A DNA stretch of 64,000 nt, from positions 310,001 to 374,000 of the forward strand of contig NZ_AOCN01000022.1 of the NCBI RefSeq assembly GCF_000350525.1, read 5' to 3'. The position numbers were made by a program, and so were the translations under genes. Below are positions 19,071 through 27,998 of the stretch, in pieces. How positions within the stretch are numbered: the first letter of the stretch is position 1; every line of letters starts with the position of its first letter. This DNA comes from Leucobacter salsicius M1-8 (GTDB lineage Bacteria > Actinomycetota > Actinomycetes > Actinomycetales > Microbacteriaceae). The notes below the pieces were generated by a model. That model was not told where the DNA came from. It was given only the letters and a program-made list of their open reading frames with translations, and made no database searches.

Positions 19071-20426
19071 ATGAGCCGCACCCAAACCGTTCCCATCGCT
19101 GTTCGCGGCCGTGCACGCAGCGTGCACGGCCGCGGCCGGTGGGGGCGTTGGCTCGTCATCGCCTCGTTTCTGGGCCCCGCAATCGTGTTTCTCGGGGCCT
19201 TCGTTGCGTATCCCATCGTCTATACGGTGGTGCGTTCCTTCTATGACAAGGGAGGCACCGCGTTCGTGGGGTGGAACAACTACGTCACGATGTTCACCAA
19301 CGACACGACGTTCACGGCCATTCGGAACAACCTCATGTGGGTGCTGGTCGCGCCCGTCACGGTCACCATCATCGGCCTGATTCTGGCGGTGCTGGTCGAG
19401 AAGCTGGGATGGAAGACCGCGTTTCGGCTCATCGTGTTCATGCCGATGGCGATCTCCATGCTCGCCGCGGGAGTGATCTTTCGCGGCATGTTTCAGGAGA
19501 GCCCGCAGCTCGGCGTCGTCAACGCCGCAATCGTGGGTGCCCAGAGCGTCTTTAGCGACACCGCCAGCTACCCCGGGGCCAAACCCAGACCAGACCAGGG
19601 GCTCGAGGTTGACGGTGGCATTGTGTTTGGTACGGCGGCTGTCACGGCTGGCGGCGCTCAGAACTTTCCGCTCACTGGGATCAAGCAGAGCGAGGTACCG
19701 GATCAGGCGAGCGATGCCACGCCCGCCCCGCAGGCCGGGGATACGCAGATCACCGGCACCGTGTTCCTCGACGTGGTGCGCGGCGGCGGCGGCACCGACG
19801 GTGCGCTCGAACCGGGGAAGAAGGGGCTCCCGGGAGTGCGCGTCGACGCCGTGGCCGAGGACGGCTCGATCCGGGGCTACGCGACGACCGGCGCCGGTGG
19901 TGAGTATGTCATCGAGGGCCTCACCGCGGGGGAGTCCTACCGCGTGGCGCTGCCCGCCTCGAACTTTAGCTCTGGCCCGCAGGGGGTCTCGTGGCTCAGC
20001 TCAACGTTCATCAACGTCGTCGTCATCATGTCGTACATCTGGATCTGGGCCGGGTTCGCTATGGTGATGATCGCTTCGGGGCTCTCTGCCATTGACCGGT
20101 CACTGCAGGAGGCGGCCCGCACCGATGGCGCCAACGAGTGGCAGGTGTTTAGCCGCATCACGGCGCCGCTTCTGTCGCCGGTGCTCGTCGTCGTGCTCGT
20201 CACGCTCATCATCAACGTGCTCAAGATCTTTGACCTGGTCTACGTGATTCCGCCGGGCGCGTCCAAACCCGCCGCGAACGTGATTGCGGTCGAGATGTGG
20301 ACGGTCTCCTTCGGTGGAGGAGCCAACCAGGGCCTCGGGTCCGCGCTGGCGATCTTGCTGCTGGTGCTCGTGCTGCCGTCGATGATTATCAACGTGCGCA
20401 GGTTTAAGGAGGAGCGGAGGCGATGA
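19071..20426 (+). CDS. Sugar ABC permease with embedded Cna-B/SdrD-B-like domain
   Basis: A 451-aa MalF/UgpA-type permease, about 150 aa longer than typical. The first membrane segments (about 28-140) are ordinary. The loop from about 145 to 305 holds an insert with a low-complexity linker (SDATPAPQAGD) and a beta-rich domain at about 227-293. That domain has SdrD-B/Cna-B hallmarks: ITGTVFLDV, GLPGVRVDAV, TTGAGGEYVIEGL and AGESYRVALP. The later membrane segments carry the EAA coupling loop (EAARTDGANEWQVFSRI). The insert should lie on the outer face, where E. coli MalF carries its P2 loop that touches maltose-binding protein. It overlaps the next permease by four bases (ATGA). Confidence 0.88.
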   Translation: MSRTQTVPIAVRGRARSVHGRGRWGRWLVIASFLGPAIVFLGAFVAYPIVYTVVRSFYDKGGTAFVGWNNYVTMFTNDTTFTAIRNNLMWVLVAPVTVTIIGLILAVLVEKLGWKTAFRLIVFMPMAISMLAAGVIFRGMFQESPQLGVVNAAIVGAQSVFSDTASYPGAKPRPDQGLEVDGGIVFGTAAVTAGGAQNFPLTGIKQSEVPDQASDATPAPQAGDTQITGTVFLDVVRGGGGTDGALEPGKKGLPGVRVDAVAEDGSIRGYATTGAGGEYVIEGLTAGESYRVALPASNFSSGPQGVSWLSSTFINVVVIMSYIWIWAGFAMVMIASGLSAIDRSLQEAARTDGANEWQVFSRITAPLLSPVLVVVLVTLIINVLKIFDLVYVIPPGASKPAANVIAVEMWTVSFGGGANQGLGSALAILLLVLVLPSMIINVRRFKEERRR

Positions 20427-21286
20427 CACTTCAGAAACGCTCGGTCAGTGCCCGCATCGCGGGCGCTGCGAGCCGGGGCTTCGTAAACATCGTGTTGGCG
20501 CTCGTGGCCGTGTTCTGGCTCGTGCCCACTCTCGGGCTGCTGCTCACGTCATTTCGCAGCGGCGCCGACAACGCTTCGAGCGGGTGGTGGACAGTGCTGA
20601 CGAAGCCGGCAGAGCTCACCCTCCAGAATTACGCCAACCTGCTGCAGAACCCCACGATCACGGGCTCGTTCTGGAACACGATCGTCATCGCGGTCCCCGC
20701 CACGATTCTCGTGGTCCTGATCGGGGCGCTCGCGGCGTACGCGTTCGCCTGGCTGCACTTTCCGGGTCGAGACTGGCTGTTTATCGCCGTGATCGTGCTG
20801 CTGGCAGTGCCCGTGCAGGTCGCCCTGATTCCGCTCGCCAGGCTTTTTGGCTCGCTCGGTATCTTCGGCAGTGTGCTCGGCGTGGTTCTGTTTCACACCG
20901 CCTTCGGGTTGCCCTTTGCGATATTTCTGCTGCGCAACTTCTTTACGCAAGTGCCCGACGAGCTACTCGAGGCCGCTCGCATCGATGGGGCCCCCGAGTG
21001 GGTCATCTTTGGCCGCATCATGCTGCCGCTCGCGCTGCCCGCGATAGCGTCGCTCGCCATCTTCCAGTTTCTGTGGACCTGGAACGACATGCTCGTGGCG
21101 CTGATCTTCACGAACTCGGAGTCTCAACCGTTGACCGTGGCGATTCAATCGCAGTTGCGGCAGTTCGGTGCGAACATCGACGTGCTCTCGGCTGGGGCGT
21201 TCCTGTCAATGATCGTTCCACTCATCGTGTTCTTCGCGTTTCAGCGTTACTTTGTGAATGCCATGCTCGCTGGATCTCAAAAATGA
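20423..21286 (+). CDS. Sugar ABC permease (MalG-type)
   Basis: A 287-aa six-helix permease with the EAA loop EAARIDGAPEWVIFGRIMLPL. It pairs with the preceding permease. No ATP-binding subunit is encoded in the operon; in actinobacteria such importers commonly share an MsiK-type ATPase encoded elsewhere. Confidence 0.92.
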   Translation: MTLQKRSVSARIAGAASRGFVNIVLALVAVFWLVPTLGLLLTSFRSGADNASSGWWTVLTKPAELTLQNYANLLQNPTITGSFWNTIVIAVPATILVVLIGALAAYAFAWLHFPGRDWLFIAVIVLLAVPVQVALIPLARLFGSLGIFGSVLGVVLFHTAFGLPFAIFLLRNFFTQVPDELLEAARIDGAPEWVIFGRIMLPLALPAIASLAIFQFLWTWNDMLVALIFTNSESQPLTVAIQSQLRQFGANIDVLSAGAFLSMIVPLIVFFAFQRYFVNAMLAGSQK

Positions 21287-21303
21287 CTTCAGGAGGACCT
21301 TCT

Positions 21304-22008
21304 GTGATTGACCGGTTTGATGCCCACCTCTTCGATCTCGACGGGGTCATTACGCCCACGGTCGTGCTGCACCGGCGCGCTTGGCGTGAGACCTTTAATG
21401 AACTCTTCAACACGCTTGGGCTCGCACCGTATCGGGAGGACGAGTACTTCTCGTACCTCGACGGTCTGCCCAGGTTCGCGGGGGTTGCGACGCTGCTCGC
21501 CGCCCGCGGCATCGAGCTCCCCGACGGCGAGCCGGGAGACACCGGCCTGCACAGCATCATGGGGCTGGGTAACCTGAAGAACGAGCGGTTCGGTGCGGTG
21601 CTCGAGCGCGACGGCATCGAGGCGTACCCCGGCTCGCTCGTGCTGCTGCATCAGCTCGCCCTGGCCGGCAAGCCTCTTGGCATTGTCTCGAGCTCTCGCA
21701 ACGCCGAGCAGGTGTTGCGTGCCGCAGGCATCCACGAGCGTTTCGGCGCCATCGTTGACGGTGAACGGGCCGCCGCCGAGGGACTGCCGGGCAAGCCCTC
21801 GCCCGACACGTTCGTGAGAGGGGCCGAGCTGCTCGGCTTCGCGCCGGCTCAGATCGTGGTGTACGAGGACGCAGAATCGGGGGTTACGGCCGCCCGTGCG
21901 GGCAACTTCGGTCTCGTCGTCGGGGTGGATCGCGGGGCCGGCCGGTCTGCGCTCGAACGCGCGGGCGCCCACGTCGTCGTCGCCGATCTCGAGGAGCTTG
22001 CAGCATGA
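21304..22008 (+). CDS. pgmB: Beta-phosphoglucomutase (HAD family)
   Basis: About 234 aa. The HAD motif FDLDGVITPT gives nucleophile Asp11 and acid/base Asp13; GIVSSSRNAEQVL is motif II and GKPSPDTF with VYEDAESGV are motifs III and IV. It should convert beta-glucose-1-phosphate to glucose-6-phosphate. The GTG at 21304 has AGGAGGA 7 bases upstream; an ATG at 21283 overlapping the upstream stop is the alternative. It overlaps the GH65 gene by four bases. Confidence 0.88.
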   Translation: MIDRFDAHLFDLDGVITPTVVLHRRAWRETFNELFNTLGLAPYREDEYFSYLDGLPRFAGVATLLAARGIELPDGEPGDTGLHSIMGLGNLKNERFGAVLERDGIEAYPGSLVLLHQLALAGKPLGIVSSSRNAEQVLRAAGIHERFGAIVDGERAAAEGLPGKPSPDTFVRGAELLGFAPAQIVVYEDAESGVTAARAGNFGLVVGVDRGAGRSALERAGAHVVVADLEELAA

Positions 22009-24572
22009 ATGCGGAGACCTTTGGGGGCCCGATCAATGAGCTGAGGCGCGATTTTGGGGACGATCCGTGGCGGCTCGTGCTGCACGGTATTGATCCGGAT
22101 CTCGCGGGCCAAGATGAAACCCTGCTTGCGCTCGGCAACGGGTATCTCGGGGTGCGTGGCAACCATGAGGAGGGGCTGCCGCTGGGCAGCCACGGCACGT
22201 TCATTAACGGGTTTCATGAGACCTGGCAGATTCAGCACGCTGAGAATGCCTACGGGTTTGCGGAGCAGGGGCAGACGATCATCAATGCCCCCGACGCGAA
22301 GACCATCCGCATCTACGTCGACGATGAGCGGCTCAACCTGCGGTCGGCCGACATCCTCGACGTCACTCGCATTCTCGATCTCCGCTCGGGCACGCTGACC
22401 CGCTCGCTGCTGTGGCTGACGCCGACTGGCAAACGGGTGCGGGTCGAGACCCGACGCATGGTGTCGTTTGCCTCCCGGCACCTCATGACCCTGGAGATGC
22501 GGATCACCGTGCTCGACGCCGACGCGGAGCTGACGGTCTCGAGCTTGCTCATCAACCGGCATGATCTGGGGCGCGTGCGCACCGAGCAGCCCGAGCCAGC
22601 AGAGGGCATCACGGATCCGCGCAAGAGCGAGCACCTCACCGAGCGAATTCTGCACGCCGGCCCCGCCGAGCATGTGGGCGACCGGAGCATCGTGAGCTAC
22701 CGGGCGGCCATGTCGGGGATCGGGCTCGGCGTGGGCGTTGACCACGAGTTTGACCCCGGGGATCCCGTGGAGGCGGACGCCTGGCGGCGCAGTGTTGAGC
22801 GTGCGCCGGATCGTGTGCGGCACGTGTTTCAGGGGGTGGCGCGCGCGGGCGCCACTGTAAAACTGGTGAAGACGGTGGCCTACCATTCCTCGGACACAGC
22901 CGCCCTGTCGGAGCTCGTCGATCGATGCGCGCACACGCTGGCGCAGGCGCGAGCCGAGGATCCCGAGCACCGGTGGGACGCCCAGCGGAAGTTCCTCGAT
23001 GACTTCTGGGACCGTAGCGACGTGCGTGTTGACGCCGAGCCGGGCATCCAGCAGGCGGTGCGCTGGAACCTCTTCCAGCTTGCTCAGGCCTCGGCTCGGG
23101 CCGATGGGCGGGGCATAGCGGCGAAGGGGCTGAGCGGCTCGGGATACAGCGGGCACTATTTCTGGGATTCAGAGATCTACGTGCTTCCGTTTCTCACGTA
23201 TACGACGCCGTTGTGGGCGCGCAACGCACTGCGCTCGCGCGAGCAGATGCTGCCGCTTGCTCGAAAGCGGGCGACGACGCTCAACGAAGACGGGGCACTG
23301 TTTCCCTGGCGCACGATTAACGGTGAGGAAGCGAGCGCCTACTATGCGGCGGGTACCGCGCAGTACCACATCAACGCCGACATCACCTTCGCGCTCGCAC
23401 GATACATCGCAGCGACAGAGGACCTCGAATACCTCGTGACGGGGGCCTGCGACATTGCGATTGAAACGGCCCGGTTGTGGCACTCGCTCGGCTTCTGGCG
23501 CACTGACCCGGGCGGCGAAGCCAAGTTTCACATCCACGGCGTCACCGGACCCGATGAGTACACGACGGTTGTGAACGACAACCTGTTCACCAATACGATG
23601 GCGCGGTTTAACCTGCGCTACGCGGCCGAGGTCGTGCGGAGCCTGGCGGCGGAAGCGCCCGAGGCCTATGCGCTGCTCGCGACGAGGCTCGGTATTGAAA
23701 CGTTCGAGGTGTCAGATTGGGAGGAAGCCGCGCGTGGAATGTCCATTCCCTACTCAGATGAACGCCGCATTCATCCGCAGGACGCCCACTTCCTCGAGCG
23801 CGAGGTGTGGGACCTCGCGGCGACGCCGCCCGAGCAGAAGCCACTGCTGCTGCATTTTCACCCGCTCGTGATCTACCGATTCCAGGTGTTGAAGCAGGCC
23901 GATGTTGTGCTTGCACTGCTGCTCGCGAGCGACGAGTTTGGGCGAGCTGAGAAGCAGCGTGACTTTGAATACTATGACGCCCTCACCACGGGGGACTCGA
24001 CCCTGTCGGGGGTGGTGCAGTCCATCATGGCCGCCGAGGTGGGCTACCCCGACCTGGCCTACCGATACTTCGATCATTCGCTCCGTGTCGATCTCGACGA
24101 CCTGCATCACAACTCGGCGGACGGCGTGCATGTTGCGTCGACGGGCGGGGTCTGGATGATGCTGGTGCAGGGATTCGCGGGAATGCGCGATGCGGGCCGA
24201 AAGCTCGCCTTTGACCCGAGGCTGCCGCAGCACTGGAACGCCCTGGAGTTCTCGCTCGCGTGGCGTGGCGCGCGGCTGCGGGTGACGCTGACGCGGGAGT
24301 ACATCGAGTTTGCCGTGCGCAGCGGCGACGCTGCAGTGACGGTGGAGGTGCGCGGGGAGCCCGTGCAGGTCGCGCCTGGTGCGCCCGTATCGGTTCGACT
24401 CGCCGACCACGGGCCCAACCTCGGTCCGTTCACGGGACTGTCTGCTGGCATGCTGCCCCGCGAGGGGGACACCGGAGTGATTGCGACGCTCATGCCCGAG
24501 GTGCCCGCCGTAACCACCGTGATTCCGACGCGCCACCCCGGGAGGTCAGGCTCGGAGGAGCGCCAAGAGTAG
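22005..24572 (+). CDS. GH65 disaccharide phosphorylase
   Basis: An 855-aa family 65 glycoside hydrolase/phosphorylase: N-terminal beta-sandwich, linker, (alpha/alpha)6 barrel and a C-terminal beta sheet. The general acid is Glu518 in TGPDEYT; the phosphate-site region includes LSGSGYSGHYFWDSE near 370. The family covers maltose, trehalose, kojibiose and nigerose phosphorylases; the exact sugar cannot be told here. Together with the upstream mutase it gives glucose plus glucose-6-phosphate from an imported alpha-glucoside. Confidence 0.9.
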   Translation: MNAETFGGPINELRRDFGDDPWRLVLHGIDPDLAGQDETLLALGNGYLGVRGNHEEGLPLGSHGTFINGFHETWQIQHAENAYGFAEQGQTIINAPDAKTIRIYVDDERLNLRSADILDVTRILDLRSGTLTRSLLWLTPTGKRVRVETRRMVSFASRHLMTLEMRITVLDADAELTVSSLLINRHDLGRVRTEQPEPAEGITDPRKSEHLTERILHAGPAEHVGDRSIVSYRAAMSGIGLGVGVDHEFDPGDPVEADAWRRSVERAPDRVRHVFQGVARAGATVKLVKTVAYHSSDTAALSELVDRCAHTLAQARAEDPEHRWDAQRKFLDDFWDRSDVRVDAEPGIQQAVRWNLFQLAQASARADGRGIAAKGLSGSGYSGHYFWDSEIYVLPFLTYTTPLWARNALRSREQMLPLARKRATTLNEDGALFPWRTINGEEASAYYAAGTAQYHINADITFALARYIAATEDLEYLVTGACDIAIETARLWHSLGFWRTDPGGEAKFHIHGVTGPDEYTTVVNDNLFTNTMARFNLRYAAEVVRSLAAEAPEAYALLATRLGIETFEVSDWEEAARGMSIPYSDERRIHPQDAHFLEREVWDLAATPPEQKPLLLHFHPLVIYRFQVLKQADVVLALLLASDEFGRAEKQRDFEYYDALTTGDSTLSGVVQSIMAAEVGYPDLAYRYFDHSLRVDLDDLHHNSADGVHVASTGGVWMMLVQGFAGMRDAGRKLAFDPRLPQHWNALEFSLAWRGARLRVTLTREYIEFAVRSGDAAVTVEVRGEPVQVAPGAPVSVRLADHGPNLGPFTGLSAGMLPREGDTGVIATLMPEVPAVTTVIPTRHPGRSGSEERQE

Positions 24573-24624
24573 GATGGACGAGCGCGCGGATAAGGCTCCG
24601 CGCTCCGAGTGAAAGGCGGGCGCC

Positions 24625-24945
24625 ATGACCTATGTAATCGCTCTTCCATGCGTGGACGTCAAGGATCGCGCATGTGTAGACGAGTGCCCGGTTGACTGCA
24701 TCTACGAGGGCGAACGTGCGTTGTACATTCACCCCGACGAGTGCGTGGACTGTGGCGCGTGCGAGCCGGTGTGCCCGGTCGAAGCCATCTACTACGAGGA
24801 CGACCTGCCGAGCGAATGGGCCGACTATTACAAGGCAAACGTCGAGTTCTTCGACGAGATCGGCTCGCCTGGCGGCGCCGCAAAGGTGGGGCCGTACGCG
24901 TTTGACCACCCCGTCATCGCAGTACTGCCACCCCAGGGCGACTAA
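24625..24945 (+). CDS. fdxA: 7Fe ferredoxin
   Basis: A 106-aa ferredoxin of the actinobacterial FdxA/FdxC type. Cys9, Cys17 and Cys50 fit a 3Fe-4S site and Cys21, Cys40, Cys43 and Cys46 a 4Fe-4S site. The acidic C-terminal half is typical. The start has a GAAAGG ribosome site. It is probably an electron carrier for cytochrome P450s or oxidoreductases; no partner is adjacent. Confidence 0.93.
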   Translation: MTYVIALPCVDVKDRACVDECPVDCIYEGERALYIHPDECVDCGACEPVCPVEAIYYEDDLPSEWADYYKANVEFFDEIGSPGGAAKVGPYAFDHPVIAVLPPQGD

Positions 24946-24971
24946 GCAAAGCCCGCTGAAGAGCGCGTGTT

Positions 24972-24999
24972 ACGGCGGTGTGTGCAGACGCACCGCCGT
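24972..24999 (+). terminator. Hairpin after fdxA
   Basis: ACGGCGGTG (24972-24980) pairs with CACCGCCGT (24991-24999) over a 10-base loop. The T run is weak. Confidence 0.5.
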
Positions 25000-25158
25000 C
25001 GTCACGAAATCGCATTTTGTTTGACGTCAAGATAACCTGGGGTGCGGACCGGCTGTATCCAGCAGTGTCCACCGGCTCTTCAGGGAACCGATAGTGTGTA
25101 AGCAAGGCCGCCGTCACACCCGACGGCGAGCCGACATGAGACCTCACGAGGAGACGAC

Positions 25159-26457
25159 GTGACCGAATCGACTCAGGGCCAGGGTGCGGCCGCAGCGAAG
25201 CTGACGTTCCCGGGCGGTTCCGCCGAGCTGCCGATCGTGAAATCGGTAAGCGGGACGTCAGCGATTGACGTGACGACGCTCACTCGGCAAAGCGGACTGA
25301 CCGCGCTTGACTACGGCTTCGTAAATACCGCATCGACCAAGTCTGAGATCACGTACATCGATGGTGAGCAGGGCATTCTGCGCTACCGCGGTTACCCGAT
25401 TGAAGAGCTTGCCCGGCACTCCACTTTCATGGAGGTCGCGTACCTGCTCATTTACGGCGAGCTGCCGACGGAGACCGAGCTCGAGGCGTTTAACACCGAG
25501 ATTCGCCGGCACACGCTGCTGCACGAGGACATGCGGTACTACTTCGAGGCGGTGCCCCACACGGCACACCCGATGGCGGTGCTCTCGGGCGGCTTGCAGA
25601 CGATGTCGACCTATTACGAGGACTCGCTCGACACGAACGTGCCCGAGTTTGTCGAGGTCAACACGATTCGCCTGCTGGCGAAGCTACCGGTGCTCGCGGC
25701 ATACGCGCACAAGAAGTCGGTGGGCCAGGCGTTCTTGTACCCCGACAACGAGCTCAGCTTCGTTGAAAACTTCTTGCGCCTCAACTTCGGCAACAAGGCC
25801 GAGAAGTACGAGATGAACCCCGTGCTTGTGGACGCTCTCGACAAGCTGCTCATTCTGCACGCGGATCACGAGCAGAATGCATCGACGTCGACCGTGCGTC
25901 TGGTGGGTTCCACCGGCGCCAACATGTTCTCGTCGGTGTCGGCTGGCATTAACGCGCTCTCGGGCCCGCTGCACGGCGGCGCAAACGAGGCCGTGCTCGA
26001 CATGCTCGCACAGATTCGCGACTCGGGTCAGAGTGTTGAGACGTTCGTTGAGAAGGTCAAGCGCAAGGAAGACGGCGTCAAGCTCATGGGCTTCGGGCAC
26101 CGCGTCTACAAGAACTACGACCCCCGTGCCCGCATCGTGCGCGAGAGCGCTGGCAAGGTCCTCGAGGAGCTGGGAGTCAGCGATCCGCTGCTCGGACTCG
26201 CGCAGGAGCTGGAGCAGATCGCCCTTGAGGACGACTACTTCAAGGAGCGCAAGCTCTACCCGAACGTCGACTTCTACACCGGTGTGATCTATAAGGCGAT
26301 GGGCTTCCCCACTCGCATGTTTACGGTGCTATTCGCGATCGGCCGGCTCCCCGGCTGGATCGCCCAGTGGCGCGAGGCTCGCCTGGATCCCCAGACGAAG
26401 ATCGGTCGACCGCAGCAGCTCTACATCGGGTCGCCAGAGCGGCACCTCGACCGCTAA
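25159..26457 (+). CDS. gltA: Citrate synthase
   Basis: A 432-aa type II citrate synthase with an N-terminal beta domain (TYIDGEQGILRYRGYPIEEL) and active-site motif GFGHRVYKNYDPRA with His314. It makes citrate from acetyl-CoA and oxaloacetate. The GTG start has a GAGGAG ribosome site. A -10-like TAGTGT lies near 25091. Confidence 0.96.
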   Translation: MTESTQGQGAAAAKLTFPGGSAELPIVKSVSGTSAIDVTTLTRQSGLTALDYGFVNTASTKSEITYIDGEQGILRYRGYPIEELARHSTFMEVAYLLIYGELPTETELEAFNTEIRRHTLLHEDMRYYFEAVPHTAHPMAVLSGGLQTMSTYYEDSLDTNVPEFVEVNTIRLLAKLPVLAAYAHKKSVGQAFLYPDNELSFVENFLRLNFGNKAEKYEMNPVLVDALDKLLILHADHEQNASTSTVRLVGSTGANMFSSVSAGINALSGPLHGGANEAVLDMLAQIRDSGQSVETFVEKVKRKEDGVKLMGFGHRVYKNYDPRARIVRESAGKVLEELGVSDPLLGLAQELEQIALEDDYFKERKLYPNVDFYTGVIYKAMGFPTRMFTVLFAIGRLPGWIAQWREARLDPQTKIGRPQQLYIGSPERHLDR

Positions 26458-26587
26458 AGCGAGGAATTCTATGGCACGCTTGCTCGGGCGACACCGTAGT
26501 TTTACGAAATAGACTCGCCGTTGGTTCGGCGATGTCATGCGTGCCCGATAAACTGGGTACGAACCACCAACAATGCGAGGAGGCGTC

Positions 26588-26758
26588 ATGGCTGCAATGA
26601 AACCGAGGACCGGGGACGGACCCATGGAAGCGGTGCGTGAGAGCCGACTGATCGTCGTGCGTGTACCACTTGAAGGCGGAGGGCGTCTTGTAGTCTCGGT
26701 CAACAATGAAGAAGCAGCCGAGCTGCGTGACGTGCTCGCCGCAGTGCTTGACGGCTAG
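26588..26758 (+). CDS. DUF3117 family small protein
   Basis: A 56-aa protein nearly matching the actinobacterial DUF3117 consensus (MAAMKPRTGDGPME then VRVPLEGGGRLVVS). The function is unknown. The ATG at 26588 follows a perfect GAGGAGG by 5 bases. A strong terminator follows at 26771. Confidence 0.9.
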   Translation: MAAMKPRTGDGPMEAVRESRLIVVRVPLEGGGRLVVSVNNEEAAELRDVLAAVLDG

Positions 26759-26770
26759 TACTGCGAACAA

Positions 26771-26808
26771 CGAAGGGCCCGGGATTCGTGGAATCCCGGG
26801 CCCTTTCG
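26771..26808. terminator. Bidirectional terminator
   Basis: A GC-rich stem, GGGCCCGGGATTC with GAATCCCGGGCCC, closes on a 3-base loop and is followed by TTTCGTTT. It lies between the convergent DUF3117 gene and the O-methyltransferase. Confidence 0.9.
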
Positions 26809-26834
26809 TTTGCGGAGACTGACTCGCGCCGAGG

Positions 26835-27467
26835 CTAGCCTTCGAGCCGCACGAGCGTGAGCAGCCCGTCGCCAGCGGGTGACAGCGCGGGGGCGATGGC
26901 GGGGGACTCTGCCACGATGGCGAGCAAGTCACGCATGGCCTGTGTCTCTGCATCACGCGAGGCGGGATCCGGCACGCGGCCGTGCGCAAATGCGCTGGGA
27001 ACTGCCACCAGCCCACCCGGGCGCACAACGCCCAGTGCGTACTCGAAATGCTCCAGGATCTGAGCGGGGTTCGCGTCGACGAGCACGATGTCGTATGCCG
27101 CGAGGTTGAGGCGCGGCATCACGTGGCGCGCATCACCCTCGATGAGGCGGAGCCTGGAAGCCGCGACCCCGGCGTTCGCAAACGTTGCGCGGGCCTCGCG
27201 TAGGTGCTCGGGCTCGATCTCGATAGAGGTGAGGGTCGCCTGGGGTGCATGACGAAGCAGCGATAGGCCACTCACCCCGACTCCGGTGCCGATCTCGCAG
27301 ATCGCGCGCGCCTGCATTACGGTGGCATAGCCCGAGAGGTGGGCCGCGACTGACCGGCTCACCGGCTCGATCCCCAGCTCGAGCGACAGGCGGCGCGCAG
27401 CGATGGTTGCGTCAGTTTCTGCCGGGTACTGCTCGGCAAACTGCCAGTTGCGCACGATCTTGCTCAC
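26835..27467 (-). CDS. SAM-dependent O-methyltransferase
   Basis: A 210-aa class I methyltransferase of the catechol-O-methyltransferase-like (Methyltransf_3) group. The SAM motif is EIGTGVGVSGL, followed by acidic IEIEPEHL and DIVLVDANP. The GTG at 27467 is chosen because GGAGGG precedes it by 6 bases. In actinobacteria this gene usually sits beside sigE and tatB; sigE is not here. The substrate is unknown. Confidence 0.88.
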   Translation of the reverse strand: MSKIVRNWQFAEQYPAETDATIAARRLSLELGIEPVSRSVAAHLSGYATVMQARAICEIGTGVGVSGLSLLRHAPQATLTSIEIEPEHLREARATFANAGVAASRLRLIEGDARHVMPRLNLAAYDIVLVDANPAQILEHFEYALGVVRPGGLVAVPSAFAHGRVPDPASRDAETQAMRDLLAIVAESPAIAPALSPAGDGLLTLVRLEG

Positions 27468-27616
27468 GTGGGGCCCTCCGGTTCTTTCTCGCACCGCCGA
27501 GTGACGGCGCGTGACCCGGAGTCGCGCGCGGAGGTGCATTCGTTTCTAGAGTAGAGGTTCCTGCACATGTGCGCGTGGCATTCTTCCTCACGGGCGCGGC
27601 GCGCTACGATGGCAGG

Positions 27617-27979
27617 GTGCTGGGCCTCACATTTGACAAGATTTTGGTGATCATGGTGATCGCCATGTTTGTGCTGGGCCCCGAGCGGATTCCCGGGTAC
27701 GCCAAGAAGCTCGGCGAGCTCGTACGCGGTGTGAAACACATGGCCGACGGCGCGAAGGATCGACTGCGCGACGAGATGGGCCCCGAGTTTGACGAGGTCG
27801 ATTGGCGTCAGCTGGATCCCCGTCAGTATGACCCCCGTCGCATCATTCGTGACGCCCTCGTCGAGGACGAGCGTGAAGCGCGGGCCGAAGCCCGCAAAGA
27901 GCGGGTGGCCGAGGCCCGTCGCGAACGCGAGGCACGCGCCGGCGATGGCAGCCTGCGCTACGACGAGGAAGCGACATGA
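27617..27979 (+). CDS. tatB: Sec-independent translocase subunit TatB
   Basis: A 120-aa protein with one N-terminal membrane helix (about 5-19), the hinge VLGPERIPGYAKKLGEL, an amphipathic helix and a charged C-terminal tail rich in Arg, Glu and Ala. This fits TatB, which forms the twin-arginine substrate receptor with TatC. The GTG at 27617 is chosen because TACGAT (27605-27610) lies 6 bases before it; the upstream frame encodes no family residues. Confidence 0.85.
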   Translation: MLGLTFDKILVIMVIAMFVLGPERIPGYAKKLGELVRGVKHMADGAKDRLRDEMGPEFDEVDWRQLDPRQYDPRRIIRDALVEDEREARAEARKERVAEARREREARAGDGSLRYDEEAT

Positions 27980-27998
27980 CCCGGAGTATCCAGAAGTA

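Noticed and set aside
27569-27616. Longer N terminus for TatB
   Set aside because: The added residues do not resemble the family, and a -10 box lies directly before the GTG at 27617.
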